Assembly: GCF_009909195.1 (NCBI RefSeq) | Contig: NZ_JAAAMU010000014.1 | Coordinates: 123,782 to 187,781, forward strand | Origin: Paenibacillus sacheonensis | GTDB lineage: Bacteria > Bacillota > Bacilli > Paenibacillales > Paenibacillaceae | Direction: 5' to 3' | Length of the DNA: 64,000 nucleotides | In this document: positions 1 to 10,200 of the stretch, piece by piece | Numbering within the stretch: the first letter of the stretch is position 1 | How the letters are laid out: the number at the start of each line of letters is the position of its first letter | Position numbers and translations under genes: made by a program | Notes under the pieces: generated by a model | Told to the model about the DNA's origin: nothing | The model's database searches: none | What the model saw: the letters and a program-made list of their open reading frames with translations, nothing else

Positions 1-98
1 AGGAGCAGGAGATCGTCGAAGCGGTGCTTTACTTGGATTCGGCGAAGTTCGTAACGGGAGAAATTCTACACGTAGACGGAGGCCAAAGCGCGGGCTAA
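1..98 (+). CDS. Short-chain dehydrogenase/reductase, C-terminal end (5' partial)
   Basis: Only the last 31 codons lie in the window, ending with TAA at 96-98. The translated tail ends VTGEILHVDGGQSAG. A G-(E/Q)-x-(I/L)-x-VDGG motif followed by a few residues is the usual C-terminus of classical SDR enzymes, NAD(P)H-dependent oxidoreductases with a Rossmann fold. The catalytic YxxxK and the cofactor loop are upstream of the window, so neither the substrate nor the cofactor can be named. A strong hairpin terminator follows about 80 bases downstream, so this is the last gene of its transcript. Confidence 0.75.
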   Translation, partial: EQEIVEAVLYLDSAKFVTGEILHVDGGQSAG

Positions 99-179
99 AC
101 GAAGCCGCATTGGTGCCGTATCGCAGTATGAACAAGACTGGGCATCTGCATCTAACGGTGCCAACGCTATCAATAGCAA

Positions 180-215
180 GGAAGCGGTCGCCAGCTCGGC
201 GACCGCTTCCTTTTT
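180..215 (+). terminator. Rho-independent terminator after the SDR gene
   Basis: A 13-base perfect stem (GGAAGCGGTCGCC at 180-192 with its complement at 198-210) with a five-base loop, followed by TTTTT. It ends the SDR transcript. The AraC gene on the other strand stops at 240, but no T-run lies on that side. Confidence 0.85.
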
Positions 216-239
216 CGTTGCCGCGTTTGCTCGAATGGA

Positions 240-1136
240 TTACATGCTTTTGGCATTCTGCCGGTAAGCGGTCGGGGACATGCCCGTCTTGTGCTTGAAG
301 AGATTCGAGAAGTACTGCGGGTCATCGTAACCGAGGTGTACGGCAATATCGCCAACTGCCATCTCGGTATCCGAGAGCATCATTTTGGCCATGTCTATTT
401 TTCTCGTCAAGACGTATTGATAGATCGTGCTGCCCGCATGCTGCTTGAAGATGCGGCTTAATTGCTTGAAGGAAAGGCCCATATGCCTCGAGAAATCATC
501 CGATCGAAAATCCTCTCCCACCAGCCGGTCCAGATAGAGCTTCATTCGGCTCATCACGGGCGAGAAATAGTCGGAATCCTGCCTCAGTCGATGTTGAAGA
601 GCCAGCATGATTTCCGCGCAGCTCAGTATGAACGTCGTCTGTTCATGAAGCCCTTCGCTTCTAAGCTTAGCCGCCTCGAAGCCTTCGAGAAACAAATGGC
701 CGATCCCGCAGTTCGGAATAAAAGAGGTATGCAGCAGATGAAAGGTTTCCAGAAGCGGAAGGCTATTGCCATGGACATTGTACCAATAATAAGTCCAAGG
801 CTCGTTCGAATCCGAAAGGGCGGTCACCTCATGCCTGCTGTCTTTCCTCAGTATAAAAGCATCGCCCTTCCCTAGGCGTTGCTTCTCCGCGTTCACCTGG
901 ATTTCCCCATGTCCGTTTATCACATATCCAAGCACGGTAATAGCGGCTTTCTCCCGAATGTTCTTATAAGTCGGCGCGCAGTAGTTGATGCCAACCATAG
1001 GTACATATACAGGTAAATCAGGAGAGTGCGGGAGCGTATGTATGTCGCTGCGCTTATGATGGTTGGCGCCGTGGATTTCTTCTATTTGAGAAATGTCCAT
1101 TTTCCTCACCCAACCTTCGTTTTCCTCTATGTTCAT
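240..1136 (-). CDS. AraC-family transcriptional regulator
   Basis: 298 residues. The N-terminal part (roughly 40-150) resembles an AraC-type cupin sugar-sensing domain (GKGDAFILRKDSRHEV, then WTYYWYNVHG). The C-terminal 100 residues form the two helix-turn-helix AraC DNA-binding domain, with typical motifs FKQLSRIFKQHAGSTIYQYV, KMMLSDTEMAVGDIA and GYDDPQYFSNLFKHKTGMSP. It is divergent from the GH51 arabinofuranosidase gene, whose start lies about 120 bases away, so it probably activates that gene in response to a plant-derived sugar; this is inferred from position. A second in-frame ATG at 1100 has a GAGG just upstream and could be the real start (286 residues). Confidence 0.88.
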   Translation of the reverse strand: MNIEENEGWVRKMDISQIEEIHGANHHKRSDIHTLPHSPDLPVYVPMVGINYCAPTYKNIREKAAITVLGYVINGHGEIQVNAEKQRLGKGDAFILRKDSRHEVTALSDSNEPWTYYWYNVHGNSLPLLETFHLLHTSFIPNCGIGHLFLEGFEAAKLRSEGLHEQTTFILSCAEIMLALQHRLRQDSDYFSPVMSRMKLYLDRLVGEDFRSDDFSRHMGLSFKQLSRIFKQHAGSTIYQYVLTRKIDMAKMMLSDTEMAVGDIAVHLGYDDPQYFSNLFKHKTGMSPTAYRQNAKSM

Positions 1137-1255
1137 CCGTTCGTGAAGATACTATCATGGATAGGAAGTCTCGTCCAGATTCCACATGAGACGAGTTGAA
1201 TCGACCCGCACCGGAAGCGGATGAGGCAGCGACCGACAGGAGGGAGAACTATCCA

Positions 1256-3265
1256 ATGAGCCAGAGAGCGACTATTACCGTCCATACGGATGCGCCATCC
1301 AAGCACCGCCTGAACCCGTATATCTTCGGGCATTTCGTCGAGGATATCCGGGATCATATGGACGCGATGCTGGCCTTCGCGCTGAAGGACATGGACTTTG
1401 AAGATGAAGCCGATGCGCGCGGCGTATCTTCCGGCTGGCATGCCGTCACGAATGGGAAAAACACCGAATATGCCTTGGAGCCGGCAGCCCCGCGGCATTC
1501 CGGCCATAGTCAGCGTATCCGTATATTTAGCGCGGATCGTTGCTATGGGGGAATCGGGCAGCGCGTCAGCGTGGAGGGCGGCGTGCCGTACCGGGTGACG
1601 ATCGTTGCGCGCGCTGCCATGGATCTTCGGGCAGCCGTGTGCGAGCTGGTTGACCGCGAGTCCGGCGAGCGGCTCGACCGGGCCGAGCTTCAGCTGCGCG
1701 GACATCGGTGGGGCGAGTATGAACTCGAGCTTACGCCAGCTCGTTCCTGCGAGCGTGCCGAGTTTCGCATTCTGCTCTCCTCGGAGGAAGAGACATGGCG
1801 TGACGGAATGGGCTCCGGCATGCTCTGGCTGGATCATGCGTCGATGCTTCCCTCGACCAGCATGGGGTATGTGAAGCGCGAGGTCGTTGAGTTGACGCGG
1901 CGGTTGAAGCCCGGAATGATGCGCATCGCGGGCAATTACATCAGCGCGTATCACTTCGAAGATGCGATCGGTCCCGTACTGGAGCGTCCCAATATGATCA
2001 ACGAAGCCTGGGGCGGCTGGACGAACAAATATTTTGGGACGGACGAATTCCTGCAATTTTGCCGCGATACGGATACAGAGCCGCTCATTTGCGTCAATGC
2101 CGGTACAGGTACGCCGGAGGAAGCGGCGGCTTGGCTCGAATATTGCAACGGGGGCGTCGATACGAAGTATGGCGCACTGCGGGCTCGCAATGGCCATCCC
2201 GAGCCATACGGCGTCCGGTATTGGGAGATCGGCAATGAAATTTACGGTTCTTGGCAGCATGGCCATTGCACGGCAGAGCAATTCGCGCATCGGTATAATC
2301 GGTTTGCCGACGCGATGAAGGCCGTGGATTCGGATATCGTGCTTCTTGCCTGCGGCGACTGCGATCCCGAGTGGAACAAGACGGTGCTTGGCATCTCCGC
2401 GGAGAAGATGGACATGCTGACCCTGCATATTTATCACGGCTTCGGCACGGTCGGCATCCTGCCCGGCACGCCGAAGGAGGAACGGTATCCGGCCGTTATG
2501 TCATTCCCGGAGATAAGTCGCGCCGTAATTCGGATGACGGAAGAGATCATCACGGGCAACCCGGCCTATTCGCATGTCAAGCTGGCCATTACGGAGTACA
2601 ACACGATGTATTATCCGAACACGATCCGGGAAGGACGTCCGATGGAACATACGCTGGAGGCCGCAGTCGCCAATGCCGCGAACCTCAACGAGTTCATCCG
2701 GCAATCCCATCTGATCGAGATCGGCAGCTATTCCGATCTTGTCAATGGTTGGTTAGGCGGCTGCATCCGCGTCGGAGACGGCTATGCCGATCAGTACCGA
2801 GGCAAGGAAGCGGGTTGGAGCGAACGTAGCCGAGTCGTCTATGGGACGCCGACCTTCCACGTTATGGAGGCGTATGCCAACCGCAGCATCTTCAGCGTGT
2901 TGCCGGCTTGCACGGACTGCGCGACGTTCGACTGGCCTTCGGGCTCGAAGCGTTTTGATCTTGCTCCGGGACCGCTGCCAGTGCTTGATGTTACGGCGGC
3001 GCTGGACGAATCGGGCCATAAGCTGACGCTGTTTGTCGTTAACCGGGGCCTTGCGCCGGTTGAAGCGGAGCTGGCCATCGGTTCGTTCGTCGGCGCAGGG
3101 AACGCCAAGGTATGGGAGCTCACGGGAGACGATTACGAGACGATTAACGATGTCTTTCATCCGGAAGCCGTGATCGTGCGGGAACGCCAGCTTGAATTCG
3201 GCAGCAGTCAGCCTGTTTTGGCAATGAAGCCGCATTCCGTGTCTATCGTTGAAGTAAGCAAATGA
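1256..3265 (+). CDS. GH51 alpha-L-arabinofuranosidase
   Basis: 669 residues from the ATG at 1256, which is preceded by AGGAGGG at 1238-1244; the frame is open another 20 codons upstream without a ribosome site. The N-terminus HRLNPYIFGHFVEDI matches GH51 enzymes, which release terminal arabinofuranosyl residues from arabinan and arabinoxylan by a retaining mechanism. The acid/base glutamate is E328 in WEIGNEIYG and the nucleophile E447 in LAITEYN. A carbohydrate-binding-like insert (about 55-190) precedes the TIM barrel, and a C-terminal beta-sandwich follows from about 560. No signal peptide is visible, so it is probably cytosolic and acts on imported oligosaccharides. The adjacent divergent AraC gene is the likely regulator. 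Confidence 0.93.
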   Translation: MSQRATITVHTDAPSKHRLNPYIFGHFVEDIRDHMDAMLAFALKDMDFEDEADARGVSSGWHAVTNGKNTEYALEPAAPRHSGHSQRIRIFSADRCYGGIGQRVSVEGGVPYRVTIVARAAMDLRAAVCELVDRESGERLDRAELQLRGHRWGEYELELTPARSCERAEFRILLSSEEETWRDGMGSGMLWLDHASMLPSTSMGYVKREVVELTRRLKPGMMRIAGNYISAYHFEDAIGPVLERPNMINEAWGGWTNKYFGTDEFLQFCRDTDTEPLICVNAGTGTPEEAAAWLEYCNGGVDTKYGALRARNGHPEPYGVRYWEIGNEIYGSWQHGHCTAEQFAHRYNRFADAMKAVDSDIVLLACGDCDPEWNKTVLGISAEKMDMLTLHIYHGFGTVGILPGTPKEERYPAVMSFPEISRAVIRMTEEIITGNPAYSHVKLAITEYNTMYYPNTIREGRPMEHTLEAAVANAANLNEFIRQSHLIEIGSYSDLVNGWLGGCIRVGDGYADQYRGKEAGWSERSRVVYGTPTFHVMEAYANRSIFSVLPACTDCATFDWPSGSKRFDLAPGPLPVLDVTAALDESGHKLTLFVVNRGLAPVEAELAIGSFVGAGNAKVWELTGDDYETINDVFHPEAVIVRERQLEFGSSQPVLAMKPHSVSIVEVSK

Positions 3266-3308
3266 CAAGCGGACAGTCGCATGCTAAATCGTTCTCTATG
3301 GTTATAAC

Positions 3309-3329
3309 CCGCGCAATTGCGCGGTTTTT
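3309..3329 (+). terminator. Terminator after GH51 gene
   Basis: The stem CCGCGC/GCGCGG with an AATT loop is followed by TTTTT. It lies 44 bases after the arabinofuranosidase stop codon. Confidence 0.75.
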
Positions 3330-3411
3330 AGTTAGTAACCATTACATAAGTTATCCGATATTGGAAAGGATACGTTTGGGGTTCCATCATTTGCAGAAGG
3401 GATGATCTCAG

Positions 3412-3558
3412 ATGAACAAGAACGAAATAACGGATCCAAAACAACCTGATTACCAAGGTGAGAAGAAAAACGCTCAGGAGATGAACGAAGCCGGAATCGA
3501 CTATATCTGGGGCAGCGACCAAGATGAATTGGTCCAGAAACAGAAGAAGGAGCAGTAA
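3412..3558 (+). CDS. Small hydrophilic hypothetical protein (48 residues)
   Basis: An ATG at 3412 with AGAAGGG about 11 bases upstream opens a 48-residue frame that ends just before a strong terminator. The product is highly charged and polar (starts MNKNEITDPKQPDYQGEKKN, ends VQKQKKEQ), with one central hydrophobic patch (GIDYIWG) and no signal peptide or membrane segment. It sits as a monocistronic unit between two terminators, which supports it being real. I do not recognise a family. Small charged proteins of this type occur among sporulation and stress proteins of Bacillales, but nothing here proves that role. Confidence 0.5.
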   Translation: MNKNEITDPKQPDYQGEKKNAQEMNEAGIDYIWGSDQDELVQKQKKEQ

Positions 3559-3584
3559 TCCGTGAATTCACCGGGCAAGAGCGC

Positions 3585-3617
3585 AAAAAGCGATGGAATC
3601 GATCCATCGCTTTTTTT
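3585..3617 (+). terminator. Terminator after the 48-residue gene
   Basis: The stem AGCGATGGA (3589-3597) / TCCATCGCT (3603-3611) is followed by seven T. Confidence 0.85.
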
Positions 3618-3887
3618 GCATGACGGCGCCGCGTGTCGCTAACGGCTGCAGAACGAGCATGCCAAAGTCATAGAGGGAAATCCTACCGTTTCGCGAATAC
3701 AATAATAGTTAAACTTGGCGTATCAACCAAGCGGCAGTGATTTTGAAGTTTTCGAGGCGAATTCTACCGGCAGTTGAATAAAGCGGATGTGACCATTCAA
3801 CCAACGCTTGATAGGAATGCGATTGCGGAAATGCTATGCTGTTTTCGACAGTGCGCACTGTACATTTTGTTTTATCGGAGGTATACG

Positions 3888-4811
3888 ATGCTCGACTTGC
3901 GTAAAATTGGAGCTTATATTTCGAAGCTTCGCAAAGATCAGGATCTGACCCAATTGGAACTCGCCGATCAACTGAATGTAAGCCATCAAGCGGTATCGAA
4001 ATGGGAACGAGGCGAATCCCTGCCGGATATCGGAACGCTTCCGCAGTTTGCGAGGTTATTCGGCAAAACGGTAGACGACATTTTAAATGCGGGAGACAAC
4101 GCAGAAAATCGGGAGCATCGGCACCTGGGAACGATCGTTAAGGAAATTGCGGATAATAGGCCGATACAAGTTGCAGAGATGGTCAATACCGGAGAAGTGA
4201 AGATGGAAGCGCTTGTAGAAGTAGCGCCGTTTGTAAAGGCAAGCGCTTTGCATAAGGTTACAGAACGATTAGACAGCAGCGTCCTTAAGTTAGACGTAAT
4301 TATGCGGCTGGCTCCGTTCCTTGGAAAAGATACATTGGATGAACTGGTTTGTCAGGCCGAAGAGGGCGAAATTGCGTGGGATGCCATAACTGGACTCGCT
4401 CCGTTCGTCAGCAGCGACATATTAAGCCGACTGGTAGATAGATTGATTGACGGTTCCTTAGAACTGCACCATCTCGTTGAAATTGCCCCGTTTCTTGGAA
4501 GAGAACATGTAGATCGGTTGGTACAAAAAGCCGAAGAGGGCAGTTTGAGCTGGCATTCCGTTCAAGGGCTGGTACCCTTTATTAGCAGAGAAACATTAAG
4601 TCGTTTGGTAGACCGGGTTGCAGACGGCACCGCCGATGGGGACCAGATCGTAAGCCTCGCACCTTTTCTGGATAGGGAGTCTCTCACGAAGTTGATCGGT
4701 GGCGTTGAAGCTGAACATCTTAGTCCGGACGTGTTGGCAAGTCTTGCTCCTTTCGTCGATCAAGGGACATTGAGCAGAATGGTGACAAATTTATTAAATA
4801 AAGCAAAGTAG
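3888..4811 (+). CDS. XRE-family regulator with C-terminal LAPF tandem repeats
   Basis: 307 residues from the ATG at 3888, preceded by GGAGG; the open frame extends 38 codons further without a ribosome site. Residues 4-60 are a clear Cro/C1-type helix-turn-helix (LRKDQDLTQLELADQLNVSH, AVSKWERGESLPD). From about residue 95 to the end the protein consists of roughly eight copies of a 28-residue unit with the core (L/I)APF(L/V)xxxxLxxLV followed by an acidic stretch and GxL. Two unit types alternate: one with FLGKDTLDELVCQAEEGEI, the other with FVSSDILSRLVDRLIDGSL. Such a helical repeat could sense a partner protein or oligomerise, which is inference. It is monocistronic and ends at a terminator. 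The target genes are unknown. Confidence 0.85.
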   Translation: MLDLRKIGAYISKLRKDQDLTQLELADQLNVSHQAVSKWERGESLPDIGTLPQFARLFGKTVDDILNAGDNAENREHRHLGTIVKEIADNRPIQVAEMVNTGEVKMEALVEVAPFVKASALHKVTERLDSSVLKLDVIMRLAPFLGKDTLDELVCQAEEGEIAWDAITGLAPFVSSDILSRLVDRLIDGSLELHHLVEIAPFLGREHVDRLVQKAEEGSLSWHSVQGLVPFISRETLSRLVDRVADGTADGDQIVSLAPFLDRESLTKLIGGVEAEHLSPDVLASLAPFVDQGTLSRMVTNLLNKAK

Positions 4812-4874
4812 GCATGTGTATCGGAAACCGGAAATTGGTGATTTAAAGGGGAACAATAGTGCATGTAAGATATG

Positions 4875-4907
4875 CGGCAGCCAGTCTAACGACTAGCTGC
4901 CGTTTTT
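4875..4907 (+). terminator. Terminator after XRE gene
   Basis: CGGCAGC (4875-4881) pairs with GCTGCCG (4896-4902), with AGTC/GACT pairing inside the stem, followed by TTTTT. Confidence 0.85.
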
Positions 4908-5186
4908 ATTGAGGTGAAGGGTATAATTCCCCAATAGAGAATAAAATGGAAATATAGTATCGTATTGAAGTAAATAAGATATTCCGCTCTACCGGATTCC
5001 TAACGGACAGATTACTGCACTTAACGGTTGAAAAACCAGCCGTATTTATAATTGGAATTGCTGGTATAATTGCCTTATTGAACAGGGGATAAGGGACGGC
5101 TATCAAATAGAAAATAGATATATTCATAAATCTGAGACCATTACGTGCGGTCTTCTGAACGTTATAACAGAAAGGAACCCAGGGGG

Positions 5187-6275
5187 ATGGAAATGCCAGA
5201 TAATCCAGAACAAAAAAAGAAGGAAGAAGAGTTCAAGAAGATTGAAGAGCTGCACAAGCTTATTTCTGAGCATTCCCAGGACGCTATTTTACGTTTAACT
5301 CCAGGCGGAATTATCTCCTATGTATCACCGGCTATCCGTAACCAAATCGGATTCGAGCCAGATGAGCTTATCGGGAAATATGTCTATGATTATTGGCATC
5401 CAGAGGATTTGAACGGTAACTGGATAAAGGAGAGTAATTCGGATAGCAGAATAATCGTTTATCGTCTTCGGCATAAAAACGGTCATTATATATGGCATGA
5501 AACACACTCGAAAAAAATAAGGAATCCTTCCGGAGATATTCAACATGTGATTTGTATCGGTCGTGATATAACCGAACGAATACATTCCGAAGAATTAATC
5601 CGCAGATCAGATAAACTCTCCTTAGTTGGTGAACTTGCGGCTGGTATCGCCCATGAAATCAGAAATCCATTGACTAGCTTGCGTGGATTTATACAAATGT
5701 ATATGAAAGAGGATATTGATGGTACAAGGAAATTGCGTAATGATACCATGATATCGGAAATCGATCGAATCAATGGCATTGTCAGCGAGCTTTTAATGCT
5801 AGCAAAACCTTCAACTGATGCATATGAGCGAAGAGACATGCTGCAAATATTAGATCACGTTACCAGATTATTTGAAGGACAAGCAAACCTTTATAACGTA
5901 CAAATAAAGAAAGAGTTCGATGACCCGTTACCGTTCATCCAGTGTCAATGCAGTATCAAGCAAGTATTTATCAATATTATAAAGAACTCCATTGAATCCA
6001 TGCCTGAAGGCGGTGATGTGATCATACAAGCCAGGCAAATAAACGATCACCTAAACATTCGAATTAAAGACACGGGGTATGGAATTCCGCACGAAGAATT
6101 GAATAAGATTGGAAATCCATTTTTCACTACAAAAGACATTGGAACAGGGTTGGGTTTAATGGTCTCCATGAGGATCATTCAGGATCATAAGGGGACTATT
6201 CGAATCGAAAGCGAAGTTGGGAAAGGGACTACGGTGGAAGTTGTTTTGCCTATAGTCAATAAGAGGATTCTGTAG
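5187..6275 (+). CDS. Soluble PAS-domain sensor histidine kinase
   Basis: About 362 residues from the ATG at 5187; a second in-frame ATG at 5193 sits behind AGGGGG and is equally possible, while the upstream GTG at 5145 lacks a ribosome site. The N-terminus is lysine-rich. A PAS domain covers roughly 25-140 (HSQDAILRLTPGGIISYVSP, and a PAC tail VICIGRDITER). The HisKA phosphoacceptor is H156 in GIAHEIRNPLTSLRGF. The ATPase domain has the N box (FINIIKNSIE), G1 (DTGYGIP), F box (NPFFTTK) and G2 (GTGLGL). There is no membrane segment, so it is cytosolic, and the layout resembles the sporulation kinases KinA/KinE that feed Spo0F. No response regulator is adjacent, which fits an orphan phosphorelay kinase. 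That role is inferred from family resemblance. Confidence 0.9.
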   Translation: MEMPDNPEQKKKEEEFKKIEELHKLISEHSQDAILRLTPGGIISYVSPAIRNQIGFEPDELIGKYVYDYWHPEDLNGNWIKESNSDSRIIVYRLRHKNGHYIWHETHSKKIRNPSGDIQHVICIGRDITERIHSEELIRRSDKLSLVGELAAGIAHEIRNPLTSLRGFIQMYMKEDIDGTRKLRNDTMISEIDRINGIVSELLMLAKPSTDAYERRDMLQILDHVTRLFEGQANLYNVQIKKEFDDPLPFIQCQCSIKQVFINIIKNSIESMPEGGDVIIQARQINDHLNIRIKDTGYGIPHEELNKIGNPFFTTKDIGTGLGLMVSMRIIQDHKGTIRIESEVGKGTTVEVVLPIVNKRIL

Positions 6276-6326
6276 CATAGATGCGTTAAGCGAACTCGGA
6301 ACGATAGGTGAATATTAACCCAATCA

Positions 6327-6355
6327 AAGCTGCCGGCATGAACGGCAGCTTTTTT
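6327..6355 (+). terminator. Terminator after histidine kinase
   Basis: AGCTGCCG (6328-6335) pairs with CGGCAGCT (6343-6350), then a T-run. Confidence 0.85.
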
Positions 6356-6501
6356 GTTCAACAAGGGGTCTTTGTATTTCCAACATTTTGAAAATTGTGA
6401 CCTTTGTCCTATTCATCGTGACCTCAAGCGCTGATAAAGTTTAATTATTTCAATAAATGATAGAGATTACAGAGAGGCAACTAACATTTAGGGGGCAGAG
6501 A

Positions 6502-7209
6502 ATGGCGGACCACATTCAACTGATCGGAATCAAGAAGCTGTATGCAGGGGAGCATGTCGAGACGGCTGCGCTGCATGAGATTCACCGAACCTTCCGCCGA
6601 GACGAATTTACGGCGATCATCGGATCCTCCGGCTCGGGCAAATCGACGCTTCTAAGCTTGGTCGGTACTTTGGATCAGCCGTCCTCCGGACGAGTGCTGT
6701 ACGGTGATTTGGACACATCGAAGCTGAATGCCAATCAGCTGGCGGATTTTCGCTTCGAACGGATCGGCCTTGTCTTTCAACATTTTCATCTGCTGCCCGC
6801 TTTGACGGCGATCGAGAACGTAATGTCGCCTTTCTTCGGCCGTCGCAGGAGAGCGTTGGACCATAGAGCGAAGGCGAAGCGGCTGCTGGACCGCTTGGGC
6901 CTCGCAGGCAAGTACCATTCGCTGCCGTCGCAGCTCTCCGGCGGCGAGCAGCAGCGTGTGGCGATCGCGCGGGCGTTGGTTAACGATCCCGATTGGCTGC
7001 TCGCCGATGAGCCGACGGGGAATTTGGACTCCCGCAATGCCGAGCTGTTCTACGAGCTGTTGCAGGAGCTGAAGCGAGAATTAGGATGCGGGATTATTCT
7101 GGTTACGCATGATCTGCAGTTGGCGCGAAAGGCGGATCGCATCATCGAAATTAAGGATGGCCTGATCGTCGGGGACAGCAGTCAAGTAACGGATGAGAGC
7201 CTATGCTGA
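6502..7209 (+). CDS. ABC transporter ATP-binding protein (MacB/LolD type)
   Basis: 235 residues from the ATG at 6502, preceded by GGGGGC; the upstream ATG at 6457 lacks a site. It has Walker [10 protein letters not shown] (residues 41-49), a Q-loop ([12 protein letters not shown]), the signature LSGGEQQR, Walker [11 protein letters not shown] and the H-loop VTHD. The MacB/LolD/FtsE group drives type VII, mechanotransmission-type ABC systems rather than classic solute import. Its stop codon overlaps the start of the downstream permease (7203), so the two are translationally coupled and form one transporter. Confidence 0.93.
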   Translation: MADHIQLIGIKKLYAGEHVETAALHEIHRTFRRDEFTAIIGSSGSGKSTLLSLVGTLDQPSSGRVLYGDLDTSKLNANQLADFRFERIGLVFQHFHLLPALTAIENVMSPFFGRRRRALDHRAKAKRLLDRLGLAGKYHSLPSQLSGGEQQRVAIARALVNDPDWLLADEPTGNLDSRNAELFYELLQELKRELGCGIILVTHDLQLARKADRIIEIKDGLIVGDSSQVTDESLC

Positions 7210-10200
7210 GCATGATTTGGTCCAACTGGTGGCGCCATAAGGAACGGTTTATCCTCCTGTTGCTTGGCGTCTTCATTATTAGCGGCGGACTCAGCTTCCT
7301 GTACGGCTTATCGGAATCGAACAAAGGTACCGTCATGGACACGCTGCAGAATAAGTGGAAGGTGTCCTACGACATTGCGGTTCGTCCTCCGGGGACGAGC
7401 TTCGGAGATGAGGCGGCCGGACTGATGGAGCCTAACTTCCAGGATGGCATAACCGGCGGCATTTCTATGGAACAGCTGCGACAGATCAAGCAAATTCCAG
7501 GCGTCAGCATCGCGGCGCCGCTCGCGGTCATCGGCTATACGGAGTTCAGTACGCCCTTGAACCGATCCATCACGTTCAAAGATTTCGGCGTGTACCGGTT
7601 GAAACAACAAGTAACCGTAAGCAACGGCGTTCAGAACCAAACCTCGACTCCCAGCACTTATTATGATTCTTATGGGCCTTCCGATGATTCGGAATCCTTG
7701 CTGTCTACTAATGATCCAGCGCTACTGGTCGGCATCGATCCCGTGGAGGAAGCCAAGCTGGTCGGGTTGGACCAGGCGGTTGTGCCGTCGCTGATTTCTC
7801 ATTATTTCACTTCGACGGACACAAGCCGGGTTCAAGTGTTTGATCAGAAAATGGCGGGTATTAGCAAGTTCGTCGATGCGCCGATCTTAATCAGCAATCA
7901 GAATTCGGTGAATAAATCCTATACCTTCCAATATGAGAAGCTGGACATTCCTTACGGCACGCCTGAGCAGGAAGCGGAGTTGATCGCGAAGGTGAAGGCC
8001 GGCGGCGGTGTTAACTATCTAGACAAAATTCAGTCGGTATCGAGCAACACCGTCACCGTAAATGTCACACCTGCGCAGGCTGCGGTTGCTCAGGAAGAGG
8101 TAATGATGAAGTCTCAGGCAGATCCTGCTCTTCTTTTGTTTTCACAGCGAGCAAAAGCGCTTTCTTATGAAACTGCTCAAAGCCCCTATCCCGATCGTTG
8201 GCCAATCGCTTATCGATTGAAGTCCTATGATACTTCAGACGCTGCAGCCAGAGACAAGTTTCCTGAGTTCTATCGGCCAATGGATAAAATCGTTGACCGT
8301 AACTACCCGTACGCCTATTATGGTGTCGGCTTAAAAGTCACTTACATCGGCAATTACGACCCTGCTAAACTCCAAGTCTCCAAAGATATCGATTCGCTAT
8401 TCCCGATGGACACGTATCGGGCGCCATCCGCGAAGGCGATATTCGATTCCGAAGGTCGTCCGGCCAATCCGCAAGCGACGATAAAGCCGATTAATAATCC
8501 GCTCGGATTGCTGACGAGCCCGCCGACGATGCTGACGACGATGGAGGCCGCGGCATTGATTGCGGGTGATAGACCAATCTCCGTGATTCGAATTAAGGTC
8601 GCAGGCGTCGATGAAGTATCCGATGCCAACCAGGCCAAGCTGGAGGAGATCGCCGAAGCAATACGGGCGCAGACCGGACTGGCTGCGGACATTATGCTCG
8701 GTTCTTCCCCGCAGCCGGTGCTCATTCAAGTGCCGAAGAGCGGCTCGCAGACGGCGATCGGCTGGATGGAGCAGCAATGGATTAAGCTCGGGATTGCACT
8801 GACGCTCGTGAACGAGGTGAAGTTGGGTTTCTCGGGCATGCTGCTGTTGGTTATTCTTATCGCCGTCCTGTACGTCCTCGCGACGAACATGGTGTCATTC
8901 CTCGTGCGGAAGAGGGAATTCGCTATCATGTTGTCCATTGGCTGGCGCGTCTCCCGAATTCGCCGATGCTCCTGATCGAAGCCATTTTCGTGAGCGTCTT
9001 CGTCGCGCTCGTGAGTTGGGCATTGGAAGCGGGCTTCCTGTTCGCGAACGGTTCGGAATTGTCTTTGCCGCGATTTCTTGCGATGGGTGCCAGCGGCTTC
9101 GTCATCTTCTTGCTGGGTTCTATCGCTCCTATCGTTCAGGTAGGCAAAATCAAGCCGATGGAGACGCTGCGAACCGGCGAGCACCAATCCGCCGTTCGCA
9201 GAATGCTGCCGGTCCGCAATCTGGTTCAATTGGCGGCAGCCCATTTCTACGGGAAGCTGAAACGCAATCTGTTATCGGTGATTACTATGACCGTACCTAC
9301 CTCGTTGCTGATATTCTTCGTGTTCGTCACGATTCGATTGAAAGGAATGTTCTATACGTCATGGGTCGGTCAATATGCAGCAGCAGAGATCGGCACCTTG
9401 CATTATATTGCCGTCGGTGTCTGCTTACTGATTTCCATGCTGACGACAGCGGAGATCATGTGGCAGAACGTTTCGGAGCGTAAGCCTGAGATCGCGCTGC
9501 AGAAGGCGCTCGGGTGGCGGAATCGCGCCGTTCGGCAGCTCGTTCTGGCGGAAGGCATCTTGGCAGGATGTATCGCCGGCTTGCTGGCGTTCGTGCTGGG
9601 TATCGCTTTTATAAGCATTCTCTACCAGCAGTTGCCCGTTCATGAGATGTGGTATCTCTTGCCTATTGGCGTCGTCCCCGTGCTTACGGGCGCGCTGGGG
9701 TCCGTGCTGCCGGCTGAGATGGCCGTCGCGATGTCGCCCGTTCAAGGAATGAGCGGCGGCTATTCGTCGGCGAAGCAAACGGAAGACCGCTTGAAGAGAA
9801 GTCTGCTGGTCGGCGTATCGGTTGTGGCGATAATCGCGTTTATCGCGATTGGCCGAATGTTGGCCGCGAATCAAGAAGGCGGACCGAAGAAAGCTGGCGC
9901 TGCCTCGGTGCCGATTCAAGCCGCAGTGCATGAAGCAGGTCCATTAACGGACTATGACCCGGAATCCGTGGCGGATGGGAGCGAAGCCGCCTATCATTTG
10001 CAGCTGCGAATGAGCGAGCGCGGGGACTTCACGGCTCAGGCGGGAATCGATGTGACCAACCGTTCCACGGAAGCGTGGGATAAGCTTGTTTTCTATATGA
10101 TTCCCAATCAGTTTACCGAGAAGGAGGATGAGAAGACGTACAGAATCTCAGCGCGATTCTCAATTCAGGCAGTCAAGGTCGACGGCAGGAACGCGGCATT

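Noticed and set aside
1133..2437. 434-residue reverse frame opposite the GH51 gene
   Set aside because: Antisense shadow of a high-GC gene; the catalytic motifs are all on the forward frame.
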